Assembly (NCBI GenBank): GCA_902493585.1
Contig: CABUPZ010000124.1
Coordinates: forward strand, 1 to 5,643
Length of the DNA stretch: 5,643 nt
DNA from: an uncultured Fusicatenibacter sp.
Lineage (GTDB): Bacteria > Bacillota > Clostridia > Lachnospirales > Lachnospiraceae
Direction: 5' to 3'
The notes beneath the pieces are model-generated. The model made no database searches, was not told the origin of the DNA, and worked only from the letters and a program-made list of their open reading frames with translations. Both the position numbers and the translations under genes were made by a program. Positions 1 through 5,643 of this stretch are shown piece after piece; within the stretch, counting starts at the first letter, position 1; each line of letters starts with the position of its first letter.

Positions 1-443
1 TGAACGTCTACTTTGAGGTTCGGGCAGACATCGAGGATGCGGCCGCCCAGCTCGCAGTTGACTTCCATTGTGTGCATCGGATAGTTTTTGTTCGCACGGC
101 GTGCGCATACCTTAAAGGTTTTCTCCTCGGTCGGGTACAGCTCTTTCACGTAGGAAACCACTGCCTCTGCCAGATCTTCAAAGCCGGTGTCCTCTAAAAT
201 GACAACCGGGCAGATCTCGGCGATACCGAAAACTCTTGTCAGCGCATCGACAGCGCCCTCGTAATCAAAGTCTCCTTCGGTGTTGACATAGATTCGTCCC
301 ATCTCACGGGTGACCTGGAAATTTCCGTCTACCGGGGCAAGCGCGTGCTCCATCTGTACGCAGAGCGCTTTCTCGAACAGATGACGGTTCTTTCCTTTAA
401 TGCCGATCTCGGCATATTTTACCAGAAATGCTTTGTACATCAT
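1..443 (-). CDS. thiI: tRNA 4-thiouridine synthase ThiI, N-terminal part (cut by window edge)
   Basis: ThiI adenylates U8 of tRNA and inserts sulfur to give 4-thiouridine, using persulfide sulfur from a cysteine desulfurase; in some bacteria it also serves thiamine thiazole synthesis. Only the first 147 codons are present. Residues 10-20 (YAEIGIKGKNR) form the typical ThiI opening, R70-I74 (RVFGI) ends the N-terminal ferredoxin-like domain, and about 80-147 match the start and middle of the THUMP RNA-binding domain (FKVCARRANKNYP near 110-122, then ELGGRIL and LKVDV). The PP-loop ATPase domain and catalytic cysteines lie beyond the left edge, so activity and the presence of a rhodanese domain cannot be judged. 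Two ATGs stand in tandem; the upstream one (443) is 11 bases from AAGGAG and the other (440) 14, so 443 is preferred. The gene starts 6 bases after the thyX stop. The cysteine desulfurase two genes upstream supports the assignment. Confidence 0.93.
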   Translation of the reverse strand, partial: MMYKAFLVKYAEIGIKGKNRHLFEKALCVQMEHALAPVDGNFQVTREMGRIYVNTEGDFDYEGAVDALTRVFGIAEICPVVILEDTGFEDLAEAVVSYVKELYPTEEKTFKVCARRANKNYPMHTMEVNCELGGRILDVCPNLKVDV

Positions 444-449
444 CGTTTC

Positions 450-1106
450 TTATTCTCCTTTTTTCTCAGCCAGATCGCGGAAGAACAGAGGATATTCCTC
501 AGAAAATTTCTTCAGGATCAGGTCAGATACCTGACGCATCTGCGGATGTGCGGCGTTGGCGCTTCGAAGCCGGATAAAGTGGCGCCACTCTCTTAAGTTC
601 ATGGTCATGACGATCTCGGTTTTCAGGGAGTTCGGAAGAATGCTTCTTGCCTCCTCCGGCTTTGCTCCGAGTTCGAGCATCTGGAAGTAATACTGCTCTG
701 CAGCTTCCATTGCTTTCTGCCATACCTCGTATTTTTTACGGTCGTTCTCGTCGTCCAGATCATAGGAAAATCCGGTTGCCAGATCGATACAGGTGATCTG
801 GTTTCCAAATTTATCTTTCGAATAGTTGCAGTAGCGGGTGCTCTCCTGGCTGTAGCTTGCGATACGGTGGCGGACGATCTCATGGGTCACGCCGCGGTCG
901 CACGTTACTTTTACGGTGATGGAGCCGTGCTCAATGACGGATTCATGGCCGCGTTTGATGATGCCTGCGATGAATTTCTCTGCAGTGCCTTCTCCAATGC
1001 GCTCCTCGCTCTTGTAGCAGACTCTTCCGATTTTCTCGATCCGGCGCAGCATATCCTCGTAGGATTCGGTGCTCAGGATTTCAATTTCCGGCTGTATTGT
1101 AATCAT
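450..1106 (-). CDS. thyX: Flavin-dependent thymidylate synthase ThyX
   Basis: ThyX methylates dUMP to dTMP using methylenetetrahydrofolate as carbon donor and FAD/NADPH for reduction; it replaces or accompanies the unrelated ThyA. The 218-residue product has the diagnostic ThyX motif RHRX7S at R79-S89 (RHRIASYSQES), continuing STRY at 89-92. Other family segments are GHESVIEH at 53-60, the R-S-I-L-P block at 154-158, and LREWRHFIRLR at 171-181 followed by AHPQMRQV at 186-193. Length is normal for the family. The frame is open up to 1187, but a start there would overlap the cysteine desulfurase gene by about 65 bases and add 27 residues unlike ThyX. The ATG at 1106 has AGAGG 6 bases upstream and gives a proper N-terminus, so it is chosen. 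The gene lies 16 bases after the desulfurase stop and 6 bases before thiI, so it appears to be part of the same transcript. Whether thyA exists elsewhere in the genome cannot be seen. Confidence 0.96.
   Translation of the reverse strand: MITIQPEIEILSTESYEDMLRRIEKIGRVCYKSEERIGEGTAEKFIAGIIKRGHESVIEHGSITVKVTCDRGVTHEIVRHRIASYSQESTRYCNYSKDKFGNQITCIDLATGFSYDLDDENDRKKYEVWQKAMEAAEQYYFQMLELGAKPEEARSILPNSLKTEIVMTMNLREWRHFIRLRSANAAHPQMRQVSDLILKKFSEEYPLFFRDLAEKKGE
455..460 (-). promoter_or_regulatory. Ribosome binding site of thiI, inside the thyX coding end
   Basis: AAGGAG on the minus strand lies within the last codons of thyX, 11 bases before the first of two tandem ATG codons. Ribosomes finishing thyX would cover this site, so thiI translation is probably coupled to thyX translation. 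The spacing favours the start at 443 over 440. Confidence 0.75.
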
Positions 1107-1112
1107 AATTTT

Positions 1113-1117
1113 CCTCT
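1113..1117 (-). promoter_or_regulatory. Ribosome binding site of thyX
   Basis: AGAGG lies 6 bases before the ATG at 1106, in the 16-base gap after the cysteine desulfurase stop codon. It decides the start in favour of 1106 over an in-frame ATG at 1187 that lies inside the upstream gene. Confidence 0.7.
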
Positions 1118-1122
1118 TTCTA

Positions 1123-2277
1123 TTATTTCCTGGTAAATCTGCGCAGCATCGGCAGTACCTCGCGCAGCGTATCCAGGGTGTAATCAATCTGTTCCAGTGT
1201 CGTAAATTCGCTGAAGCTGAACCGCACGGCAGACTCCATCTCGGCTTTCGATGCGCCGATGGCAGTCAGCGTCGGGCTTCCGGCTCTCTTGTGTGATGAG
1301 CAGGCGCTTCCGGCGGAAACGTAGATCTGGCGGTCCTCCATCGTGTGCAGCAGCACTTCACTGCGCACATTTAAGAATGATGCATTGACAATCTGCGGCG
1401 CACCCTCTTCTTCCGGCATGCCATGGATGACCACATCGTCCAGCTCCCGTAAGCCTTCGATCAGACGGTGTTTGCAGGCACGCATCTGCGCGGTCTGCTC
1501 GTCAAAATGCCTGTAAACGATCTCAGCGGATTTCGCAAGGCCTGCGATGCCCGGCACATTGTCGGTTCCGGAACGCATGCCGTTCTGCTGGCCGCCGCCT
1601 AAGATCAGCGGACGGATTTTTACTTTCTCATCAATATATAAAAAGCCGCTTCCCTTCGGTCCGTGGATCTTGTGGCCGCTCACGGAGAGCATGTCGATGC
1701 CCATCCGTTTCGGATAAATCCGGTATTTGCCGAACGCCTGGATCGCATCGACATGAAAATACGTTTTCGGATTTTTCGCCTTGATTCTGCGTCCGATCTC
1801 CCCGATTGGCTCAACAGAACCGATCTCATTGTTGACATACATAATCGAAACGAGAATCGTCTCCGGCGTGATCGCTTCTTCGAGTTCGTTCACATCCACA
1901 AGGCCTTCTTTATTTACCGGCAGGCGCGTAATACGGAATCCCTGCTCCTCCAGAAATGCCAGCGGTGCCGACACGGCCGGGTGCTCGATCGCGCTTGTGA
2001 TGATGTGGTTTCCCGTTCTCTTATTTGCCATTGCTGTTCCGACGAGCGCCCAGTTGTCGGACTCTGTGCCACCGGAGGTAAAGAAAATTTCTTTTTCTTT
2101 GACTTTCAGAATCTTTGCCAGCGTTTCCTGGGCGGTTCTGATATATTGTTCTGCTTCTACCCCTTTTTGATGCATCGCAGACGGATTTCCATAATGATTT
2201 ACCATCAGATCACAGACGAGATCTGCGGTTTCCTGATAAACACAGGTGGTTGCGGAATTGTCCAGATATGCTTCCAT
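1123..2277 (-). CDS. Cysteine desulfurase, NifS/IscS type
   Basis: This PLP enzyme (fold type I, aminotransferase class V) removes sulfur from L-cysteine as an enzyme-bound persulfide, releasing alanine, and hands the sulfur to acceptors such as ThiI or Fe-S scaffolds. The 384-residue length is normal. Visible motifs in order are the YLDNSATT opening at 4-11, the PLP phosphate-binding SGGTESDN at 68-75, the ring-stacking histidine H99 in IEHPAV, N150 in VNNEIG, D177 and Q180 in HVDAIQAFGK, the Schiff-base lysine K203 in SGHKIHGPKG, RSGT at 235-238, and the persulfide cysteine C326 in SAGSACSSHK. The mobile loop after C326 is long, as in group I (IscS/NifS) rather than SufS enzymes. The start is secure: its ATG overlaps the rsmE stop as TAATG, with AAGGAAGGG upstream. 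Position before thiI (thyX between) suggests it is the ThiI sulfur donor, as known for the Bacillus subtilis NifZ-ThiI pair. No scaffold gene (iscU/nifU) is visible, so I give no specific symbol. Confidence 0.95.
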   Translation of the reverse strand: MEAYLDNSATTCVYQETADLVCDLMVNHYGNPSAMHQKGVEAEQYIRTAQETLAKILKVKEKEIFFTSGGTESDNWALVGTAMANKRTGNHIITSAIEHPAVSAPLAFLEEQGFRITRLPVNKEGLVDVNELEEAITPETILVSIMYVNNEIGSVEPIGEIGRRIKAKNPKTYFHVDAIQAFGKYRIYPKRMGIDMLSVSGHKIHGPKGSGFLYIDEKVKIRPLILGGGQQNGMRSGTDNVPGIAGLAKSAEIVYRHFDEQTAQMRACKHRLIEGLRELDDVVIHGMPEEEGAPQIVNASFLNVRSEVLLHTMEDRQIYVSAGSACSSHKRAGSPTLTAIGASKAEMESAVRFSFSEFTTLEQIDYTLDTLREVLPMLRRFTRK

Positions 2278-3029
2278 TATCTTGTTCGTTCCCTTCCTTC
2301 TAAAAGATACACCAGAATGGAAAGCACGGTCATTCCGGCCGTTTCCGTGCGCAGAATGCGCTTTCCGAGCGTAATCGGCTCTACCTTTTCCTTCATGGCC
2401 ATTTCCACTTCCGCTTCGTCGATGCCGCCCTCCGGTCCGATCAGGATCGCAATAGATTCACCCGGTTCAATGGATTCCAGAATTCTTCTCGTTCCTTCCA
2501 TCCCCTCTGCGTTCTCATACGGCATCAGGCGAACGTCTGATTCTGCCATCATTGCAAGCGCCTGCTGAAATGTAACAGGCATGTGTACCGTCGGAATCTG
2601 CATCCGTTTGGACTGCTTTGCCGCACCAAGCGCGATCGTCTGCCAACGCTCTGCTTTCTTTTCCGCCTTTTTCCGGTCCAGCTTCACAACGCAGCGTTTC
2701 ATCTCCACCGGAACAATTTCCGTCGCACCAAGTTCCACTGCTTTTTGGATGATCAGTTCCATTTTGTCACCTTTTGGCAGACCCTGAAACAGTACAATTC
2801 CGGACGGGAGTTCTCTGTCTGCTGCTGTGACTTCTTCTACTGCGGCAAGAACCTCACCTTCCGGGAAATCCGAAACGGCACAATGATATTCCTTTTCGCC
2901 TCCGGTACTGACCAGTATTTTTTCGCCCGGCCGCATGCGGAGCACATTTTTGATGTGATTAACGTCACTGCCCGTGATGTGGACAGTGCCGTCATAAATC
3001 TGACTTTCTTCTACAAAAAAACGGTACAT
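2277..3029 (-). CDS. rsmE: 16S rRNA (uracil(1498)-N(3))-methyltransferase RsmE
   Basis: RsmE is a SPOUT-class, knotted SAM-dependent methyltransferase that makes m3U1498 near the decoding centre of 16S rRNA, acting on assembled 30S subunits as a dimer. The 250-residue product has the family length. Residues 1 to about 70 form the PUA-like RNA-binding domain (MYRFFVEE opening, HIKNVLRMRPGE at 25-36). The SPOUT domain follows: KGDKMELIIQKAVELG at 87-101, AAKQSKR at 136-142, the SAM-binding knot GPEGGIDEAE at 198-207, and LGKRILRTETA at 221-231 with the conserved R-x-E-T-A. The ATG at 3029 gives the canonical N-terminus, but its ribosome binding site is weak: the leader is purine-rich (GAAGAGAAAGAGAAC) with no GGAG core. 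The stop overlaps the next ATG by one base. It follows prmA by 42 bases, an order common in Firmicutes. Confidence 0.96.
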   Translation of the reverse strand: MYRFFVEESQIYDGTVHITGSDVNHIKNVLRMRPGEKILVSTGGEKEYHCAVSDFPEGEVLAAVEEVTAADRELPSGIVLFQGLPKGDKMELIIQKAVELGATEIVPVEMKRCVVKLDRKKAEKKAERWQTIALGAAKQSKRMQIPTVHMPVTFQQALAMMAESDVRLMPYENAEGMEGTRRILESIEPGESIAILIGPEGGIDEAEVEMAMKEKVEPITLGKRILRTETAGMTVLSILVYLLEGRERTR

Positions 3030-3071
3030 GAATCTGTTCTCTTTCTCTTCTGGTGTTTCGCTTTTCTTAAT

Positions 3072-4028
3072 TTACATCGGTTTTCTTGCTGTAACAGAAA
3101 CCCATTCGCCCTGATGTGTAACTTCAACTACTTCAAGTCCCGCTGCAACGACTGCCTCTTTGACAACTTCCTCTTTCACATCGAGAATGCCGGATGTGAT
3201 ATAAACAGCGCCCGGCTTCATCTGGTGTACGATTACCGGCGTCAGCGGAACAAGAACATCTGCAAGAATATTGGCGGTAACGATATCGTATTTCTCGTAT
3301 CCGACTTTGTCCTGTACTTCTTTGTCATCAATGATATTTCCGATCATCATATCAAACGCTTCTACCGGAATTCCATTGACTTCTTTGTTTTCCTCAACCG
3401 CAGGAACCGCACACGGATCGAGATCTGTTCCGACCGCATGACGCGCACCAAGCTTCAGTGCAATAATCGAAAGAATACCGCTTCCGGTTCCGACATCAAG
3501 CAGCTCGGTATCCTTTGTCACATATTTCTTTAACTGACGGATGCAAAGCTGTGTTGTCTCATGCATACCCGTTCCAAAGGCTGTGCCCGGATCGATATGG
3601 ATGATCATTTTATCCCGGTCTTCCGGCTTTACTTCCTCCCAGGACGGGATGATCAGAATGTCGTCCACATAGAACTGTTTGAAATACTGTTTCCAGTTGT
3701 TGATCCAGTCCTTGTCCTCTGTCTCAGACTCTGTGATGGTGCACTCTCCAAGGTCCAGGAACTCCTGCATTTCTGCAAGTGCCGCGCGGACATCTGCAAG
3801 AACCTTCTCCTTGTCCTCATCCACATCGAGGTAAAAATTCAGATAGGCAATGCCGTCGTCATCCGGAATATCCGGCATGATATCCACGAACATCTGCTGT
3901 TTGTCGCTCTCGGTCAAAGGCTGTTTGTCCTGAATTTCCACGCCTTCGATTCCCACATCGGCCAGAGTGGAGATCACAATGTCTTCCACTTCCGATCTTG
4001 TTTTTAATGTAAATTTATTCCATTTCAT
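3072..4028 (-). CDS. prmA: Ribosomal protein L11 methyltransferase PrmA
   Basis: PrmA trimethylates the N-terminus and specific lysines of ribosomal protein L11 with SAM, in the cytoplasm; it is non-essential in organisms tested. The product has 318 residues, slightly longer than the Escherichia coli protein. Residues 1 to about 110 are the L11-recognition domain, starting MKWNKFTLKT and carrying a very acidic stretch at 50-75 (DIPDDD, DVDED) that I take to be a lineage-type insertion. The methyltransferase domain shows DPGTAFGTGMHETT at 146-159, SAM motif I LDVGTGSGILSI at 177-188, the acidic end of strand 2 at D204 (TDLDPCAV), and the ANIL motif at 252-255. The start is well supported by AAGGAG 8 bases upstream. 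It is the first gene of the probable five-gene operon and has its own promoter about 55-85 bases upstream. No terminator is visible before rsmE. Confidence 0.96.
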   Translation of the reverse strand: MKWNKFTLKTRSEVEDIVISTLADVGIEGVEIQDKQPLTESDKQQMFVDIMPDIPDDDGIAYLNFYLDVDEDKEKVLADVRAALAEMQEFLDLGECTITESETEDKDWINNWKQYFKQFYVDDILIIPSWEEVKPEDRDKMIIHIDPGTAFGTGMHETTQLCIRQLKKYVTKDTELLDVGTGSGILSIIALKLGARHAVGTDLDPCAVPAVEENKEVNGIPVEAFDMMIGNIIDDKEVQDKVGYEKYDIVTANILADVLVPLTPVIVHQMKPGAVYITSGILDVKEEVVKEAVVAAGLEVVEVTHQGEWVSVTARKPM

Positions 4029-4036
4029 TGTTTAAA

Positions 4037-4042
4037 CTCCTT
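4037..4042 (-). promoter_or_regulatory. Strong ribosome binding site of prmA
   Basis: AAGGAG sits 8 bases before the prmA ATG, the optimal spacing, and fixes the start at 4028. It is the best-formed ribosome binding site in the cluster, fitting the first gene of an operon. Confidence 0.8.
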
Positions 4043-4078
4043 TTTGCGCTTCTCTTTTCCATACGTGCAAAGAAAGCC

Positions 4079-4116
4079 ACATTTATCATACACGATATCG
4101 TTCCTGTTGTAAATGT
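4079..4116. repeat. Nested inverted repeats framing the prmA promoter
   Basis: An outer inverted repeat has arms ACATTTA (4079-4085) and TAAATGT (4110-4116). Inside it, at 4092-4101, is the 10-bp perfect palindrome ACGATATCGT, lying between the -35 and -10 boxes. The outer arms overlap the two promoter boxes themselves. The arms are seen directly; a role as operator for a dimeric regulator is only a possibility, and AT-rich arms that include promoter boxes can match by chance. Confidence 0.4.
4085..4113 (-). promoter_or_regulatory. Probable sigma-A promoter of the prmA operon
   Basis: On the minus strand TTTACA (4113-4108, five of six consensus bases) is followed after exactly 17 bases by TATGAT (4090-4085, five of six). 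Transcription would start near 4078, leaving a leader of about 50 bases before prmA. The spacer contains the perfect palindrome ACGATATCGT (4092-4101). The match is good and the location sensible, but no start site has been measured. Confidence 0.65.
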
Positions 4117-4140
4117 TATTTTCGGCTTTTACGGCCCGTC

Positions 4141-5502
4141 TCAATCCGAAATCTTTGTCAGAAAGCCATCTTTTTTCGCCTTCTGATAACGCCATATCAG
4201 CCCGAGTGTGGATAAAATGCGAACCCCAAGATCTATCAGGTTGAACCGGTACAGTGCCGTAAGATCTGCCCCAAGTGCCGTATACAGACGGACACCAAGC
4301 AACGGCAGAACACTGTTGGTCAGCGTCGTCATCATCGTAAAGAGGCCGATCAAAAGCGAACGGTTCTTTTCCGGTGCGGCATTTAAAAGAATCTGTACCG
4401 TGCAGAGTGCAACGGCACACTGTGGAGCGTTCAGAACCGTCATCAGAACAATAAAAGTAACCCCGTGGTACGCCAACGGTAAATGTGGAACCAAAATCAT
4501 AATAACCGGGCAGAAGCAAAGACCGATCCCGGCGAAAATCAGTGCAAAATCCGGCGATTTTTTCCGGACAACCTTCGCGATCATTCCAACTGCCGCAAGC
4601 TGGCCGATATTGAAAACACCGTTGCAGATGGAAAGTGTCATCTCCGACATTTTGCAATATTTGACCTGTCCTAAATACCACATGCTCCAGTCAAGCTGCC
4701 AGGTGATATAGAAAAAGACCACCGGCACGAAAAACCAGCGCAATGCTTTATTTTTCCCCACGCTTGTGATCGCCTCCAGCAGATCAGAAACAGAAAAACG
4801 TGAGGATGCCTTCCCCGCTTCTACCGGAGCTTTGCCCTCCTCCTGCTGTTCCACCGGAATTTTTTTGATTGCAGCGGCCTGCAGCAAAACACAGACAGCA
4901 CACAGATAAAAGAAGCTTCGGAGTACCAGAAGCTTTCCATCGGCCGTGTGGCATCTTCCCATCAGAATCCCGCAGATCACCGGTGCAAGAATGCCAATCA
5001 CAAACATGAACTGATTCCGAAAGGCATAGACATCGTTTCGCTGCCGCAGTGAAACCGCAGCACCAAACATTGCCTGCCACTGCGCATTGTAAATAGCAAG
5101 CGCCCCCGCAGTAAATGCCAGTGATACAAAAAACAGCTCCATACATCTCTCGCCGAGTGCCGGTACACTTCCAAGAAATGCATAGCCGGCACACATCACA
5201 AGAAGCGTAAGCATCGGTATCGTCTTTGTCGACTTCAGACGATCCGCCAGAATTCCAAGCGGCAGCAGTGCTGCACACGCTACAATGTTCGGCACCATCT
5301 GGATAATGCCGATCTGACTGTCGGTTGCACCCATGTTTGTCGCATACAGATTCAGACCGAAACCGTTAATCGATGTGATATATTGCAGAAATACACCCTC
5401 GACGGCAAACAGCAGCATGATCTGCGCAGATGGCGGCATCTTTTTTGCCCGGTAAAACAGACTCTTTTTCATTGCTTCATCCCCCATGCCTTCTTTTGTC
5501 AT
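4141..5502 (-). CDS. Major facilitator superfamily transporter, substrate unknown
   Basis: This is an integral membrane protein of about 453 residues with roughly twelve hydrophobic helices in two groups of six. They are separated by a charged, presumably cytoplasmic loop of about 40 residues (IKKIPVEQQEEGKAPVEAGKASS). Counting from the ATG at 5502, MFS motif A is seen between helices 2 and 3 as GILADRLKSTK (about 83-93), the best family evidence. Helix 1 carries a buried glutamate (FAVEGVFLQY, about residue 35), and helix 7 begins a WQLDWSMWYLG stretch with an acidic residue among aromatics; such residues may contribute to proton or substrate binding, but this is inference. The substrate is not recognisable. 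The start is uncertain: ATG 5502 has AGGA 8 bases upstream; GTG 5508 has GGGGG at 7 bases; ATG 5472 (MKKSLFYRAKK) also has GGGGG 8 bases upstream. The gene has its own promoter and is 112 bases upstream of prmA, so it is probably a separate unit, possibly with read-through. Confidence 0.9.
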   Translation of the reverse strand: MTKEGMGDEAMKKSLFYRAKKMPPSAQIMLLFAVEGVFLQYITSINGFGLNLYATNMGATDSQIGIIQMVPNIVACAALLPLGILADRLKSTKTIPMLTLLVMCAGYAFLGSVPALGERCMELFFVSLAFTAGALAIYNAQWQAMFGAAVSLRQRNDVYAFRNQFMFVIGILAPVICGILMGRCHTADGKLLVLRSFFYLCAVCVLLQAAAIKKIPVEQQEEGKAPVEAGKASSRFSVSDLLEAITSVGKNKALRWFFVPVVFFYITWQLDWSMWYLGQVKYCKMSEMTLSICNGVFNIGQLAAVGMIAKVVRKKSPDFALIFAGIGLCFCPVIMILVPHLPLAYHGVTFIVLMTVLNAPQCAVALCTVQILLNAAPEKNRSLLIGLFTMMTTLTNSVLPLLGVRLYTALGADLTALYRFNLIDLGVRILSTLGLIWRYQKAKKDGFLTKISD

Positions 5503-5547
5503 CTTCACGTTCCTGCCCCCTGCCGGATACGTAAAGATTCTGCTTTC

Positions 5548-5576
5548 ATAATGGCAATTTCATGTTCAAATGTCAA
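5548..5576 (-). promoter_or_regulatory. Probable sigma-A promoter of the MFS transporter gene
   Basis: A perfect TTGACA (5576-5571) is followed after 17 bases by CATTAT (5553-5548, four of six consensus bases). The start would fall near 5541, about 40 bases before the chosen ATG. An imperfect 16-bp palindrome (TGTTCAAA/TGTCAACA, six of eight positions symmetric, 5563-5578) overlaps the -35 box and might be an operator, but is weak. The rest of the upstream stretch to 5643 shows only AT-rich sequence and a run of T on the minus strand at the window edge, possibly the tail of an upstream terminator. Confidence 0.5.
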
Positions 5577-5643
5577 CAGAAATACCCGGATCCAATGTGA
5601 GAATTTTAACGGCATTTTCTGTCAATATTCACAAAAGAAAAAA

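Noticed and set aside
1107..1187. Longer N-terminus for thyX starting at an in-frame ATG at 1187
   Set aside because: It would overlap the cysteine desulfurase gene by 65 bases, add residues unlike any ThyX, and ignore the well-placed AGAGG before 1106.
1663..3533. Two long open frames on the plus strand (1663-2568 and 2583-3533, about 300 codons each)
   Set aside because: Both lie antisense to clearly recognisable genes (cysteine desulfurase, rsmE, prmA), their translations resemble no protein family I know, and they arise from codon bias of the true genes.
4120..4151. Inverted repeat TTTCGG/CCGAAA straddling the MFS stop codon, as a possible terminator
   Set aside because: The stem is only 6 bp with a loop of about 20 bases and no T run follows on the minus strand, so it does not look like an intrinsic terminator.
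4025..4681. Open frame on the minus strand running through the 3' end of the MFS gene into the prmA promoter region
   Set aside because: It is another frame of the MFS transporter with a low-complexity, Cys/Arg/Asp-rich translation, and the MFS frame is intact to its own stop; I see no sign of a frameshift.
5576..5622. Inverted repeat ACAGAAA/TTTCTGT and a second TTGACA upstream of the MFS promoter
   Set aside because: The arms are 7 bp and AT-rich with a wide gap, and the second TTGACA has no -10 box at a usable distance; chance explains both.
5632..5643. Run of T on the minus strand at the right edge as a terminator tail
   Set aside because: Any hairpin would lie outside the window, so it cannot be supported.

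Overview
The window looks like the chromosome of a Gram-positive anaerobe of the class Clostridia, most likely Lachnospiraceae. This rests on the overall character of the proteins, the roughly balanced base composition, the AGGAGG-type ribosome binding sites and the gene order prmA-rsmE-cysteine desulfurase-...-thiI. It is an inference from general familiarity, not from a search. Every gene I can support lies on the minus strand, so the window reads from right to left.

Right end (about 5643 to 4141): a non-coding stretch of about 140 bases carries a probable sigma-A promoter (TTGACA, 17 bases, CATTAT). It is followed by a 12-helix major facilitator superfamily (MFS) transporter of unknown substrate. 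The 112 bases after its stop contain no convincing terminator. They do contain a second, very good promoter (TTTACA, 17 bases, TATGAT), whose spacer holds a perfect 10-bp palindrome and which is framed by a 7-bp inverted repeat.

Left and centre (4028 to 1): five closely packed genes form a probable operon. They are prmA (ribosomal protein L11 methyltransferase), rsmE (16S rRNA m3U1498 methyltransferase), a NifS/IscS-type cysteine desulfurase, thyX (flavin-dependent thymidylate synthase), and the first 147 codons of thiI (tRNA 4-thiouridine synthase), which runs off the left edge. Gaps within the cluster are 42 bases, a 1-base overlap, 16 bases and 6 bases, with no terminator visible.

Functionally, prmA and rsmE methylate the ribosome, while the cysteine desulfurase is the expected sulfur donor for ThiI in making s4U8 of tRNA. 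The operon is therefore mostly about modifying the translation apparatus. thyX (dTMP synthesis) is the one member outside that theme and sits exactly between the two sulfur-relay partners. All five key enzymes keep the motifs expected of working proteins where they can be seen. I found no mobile element, CRISPR array, RNA gene or clearly new system. The most interesting points are the thyX placement and the palindromic promoter region.
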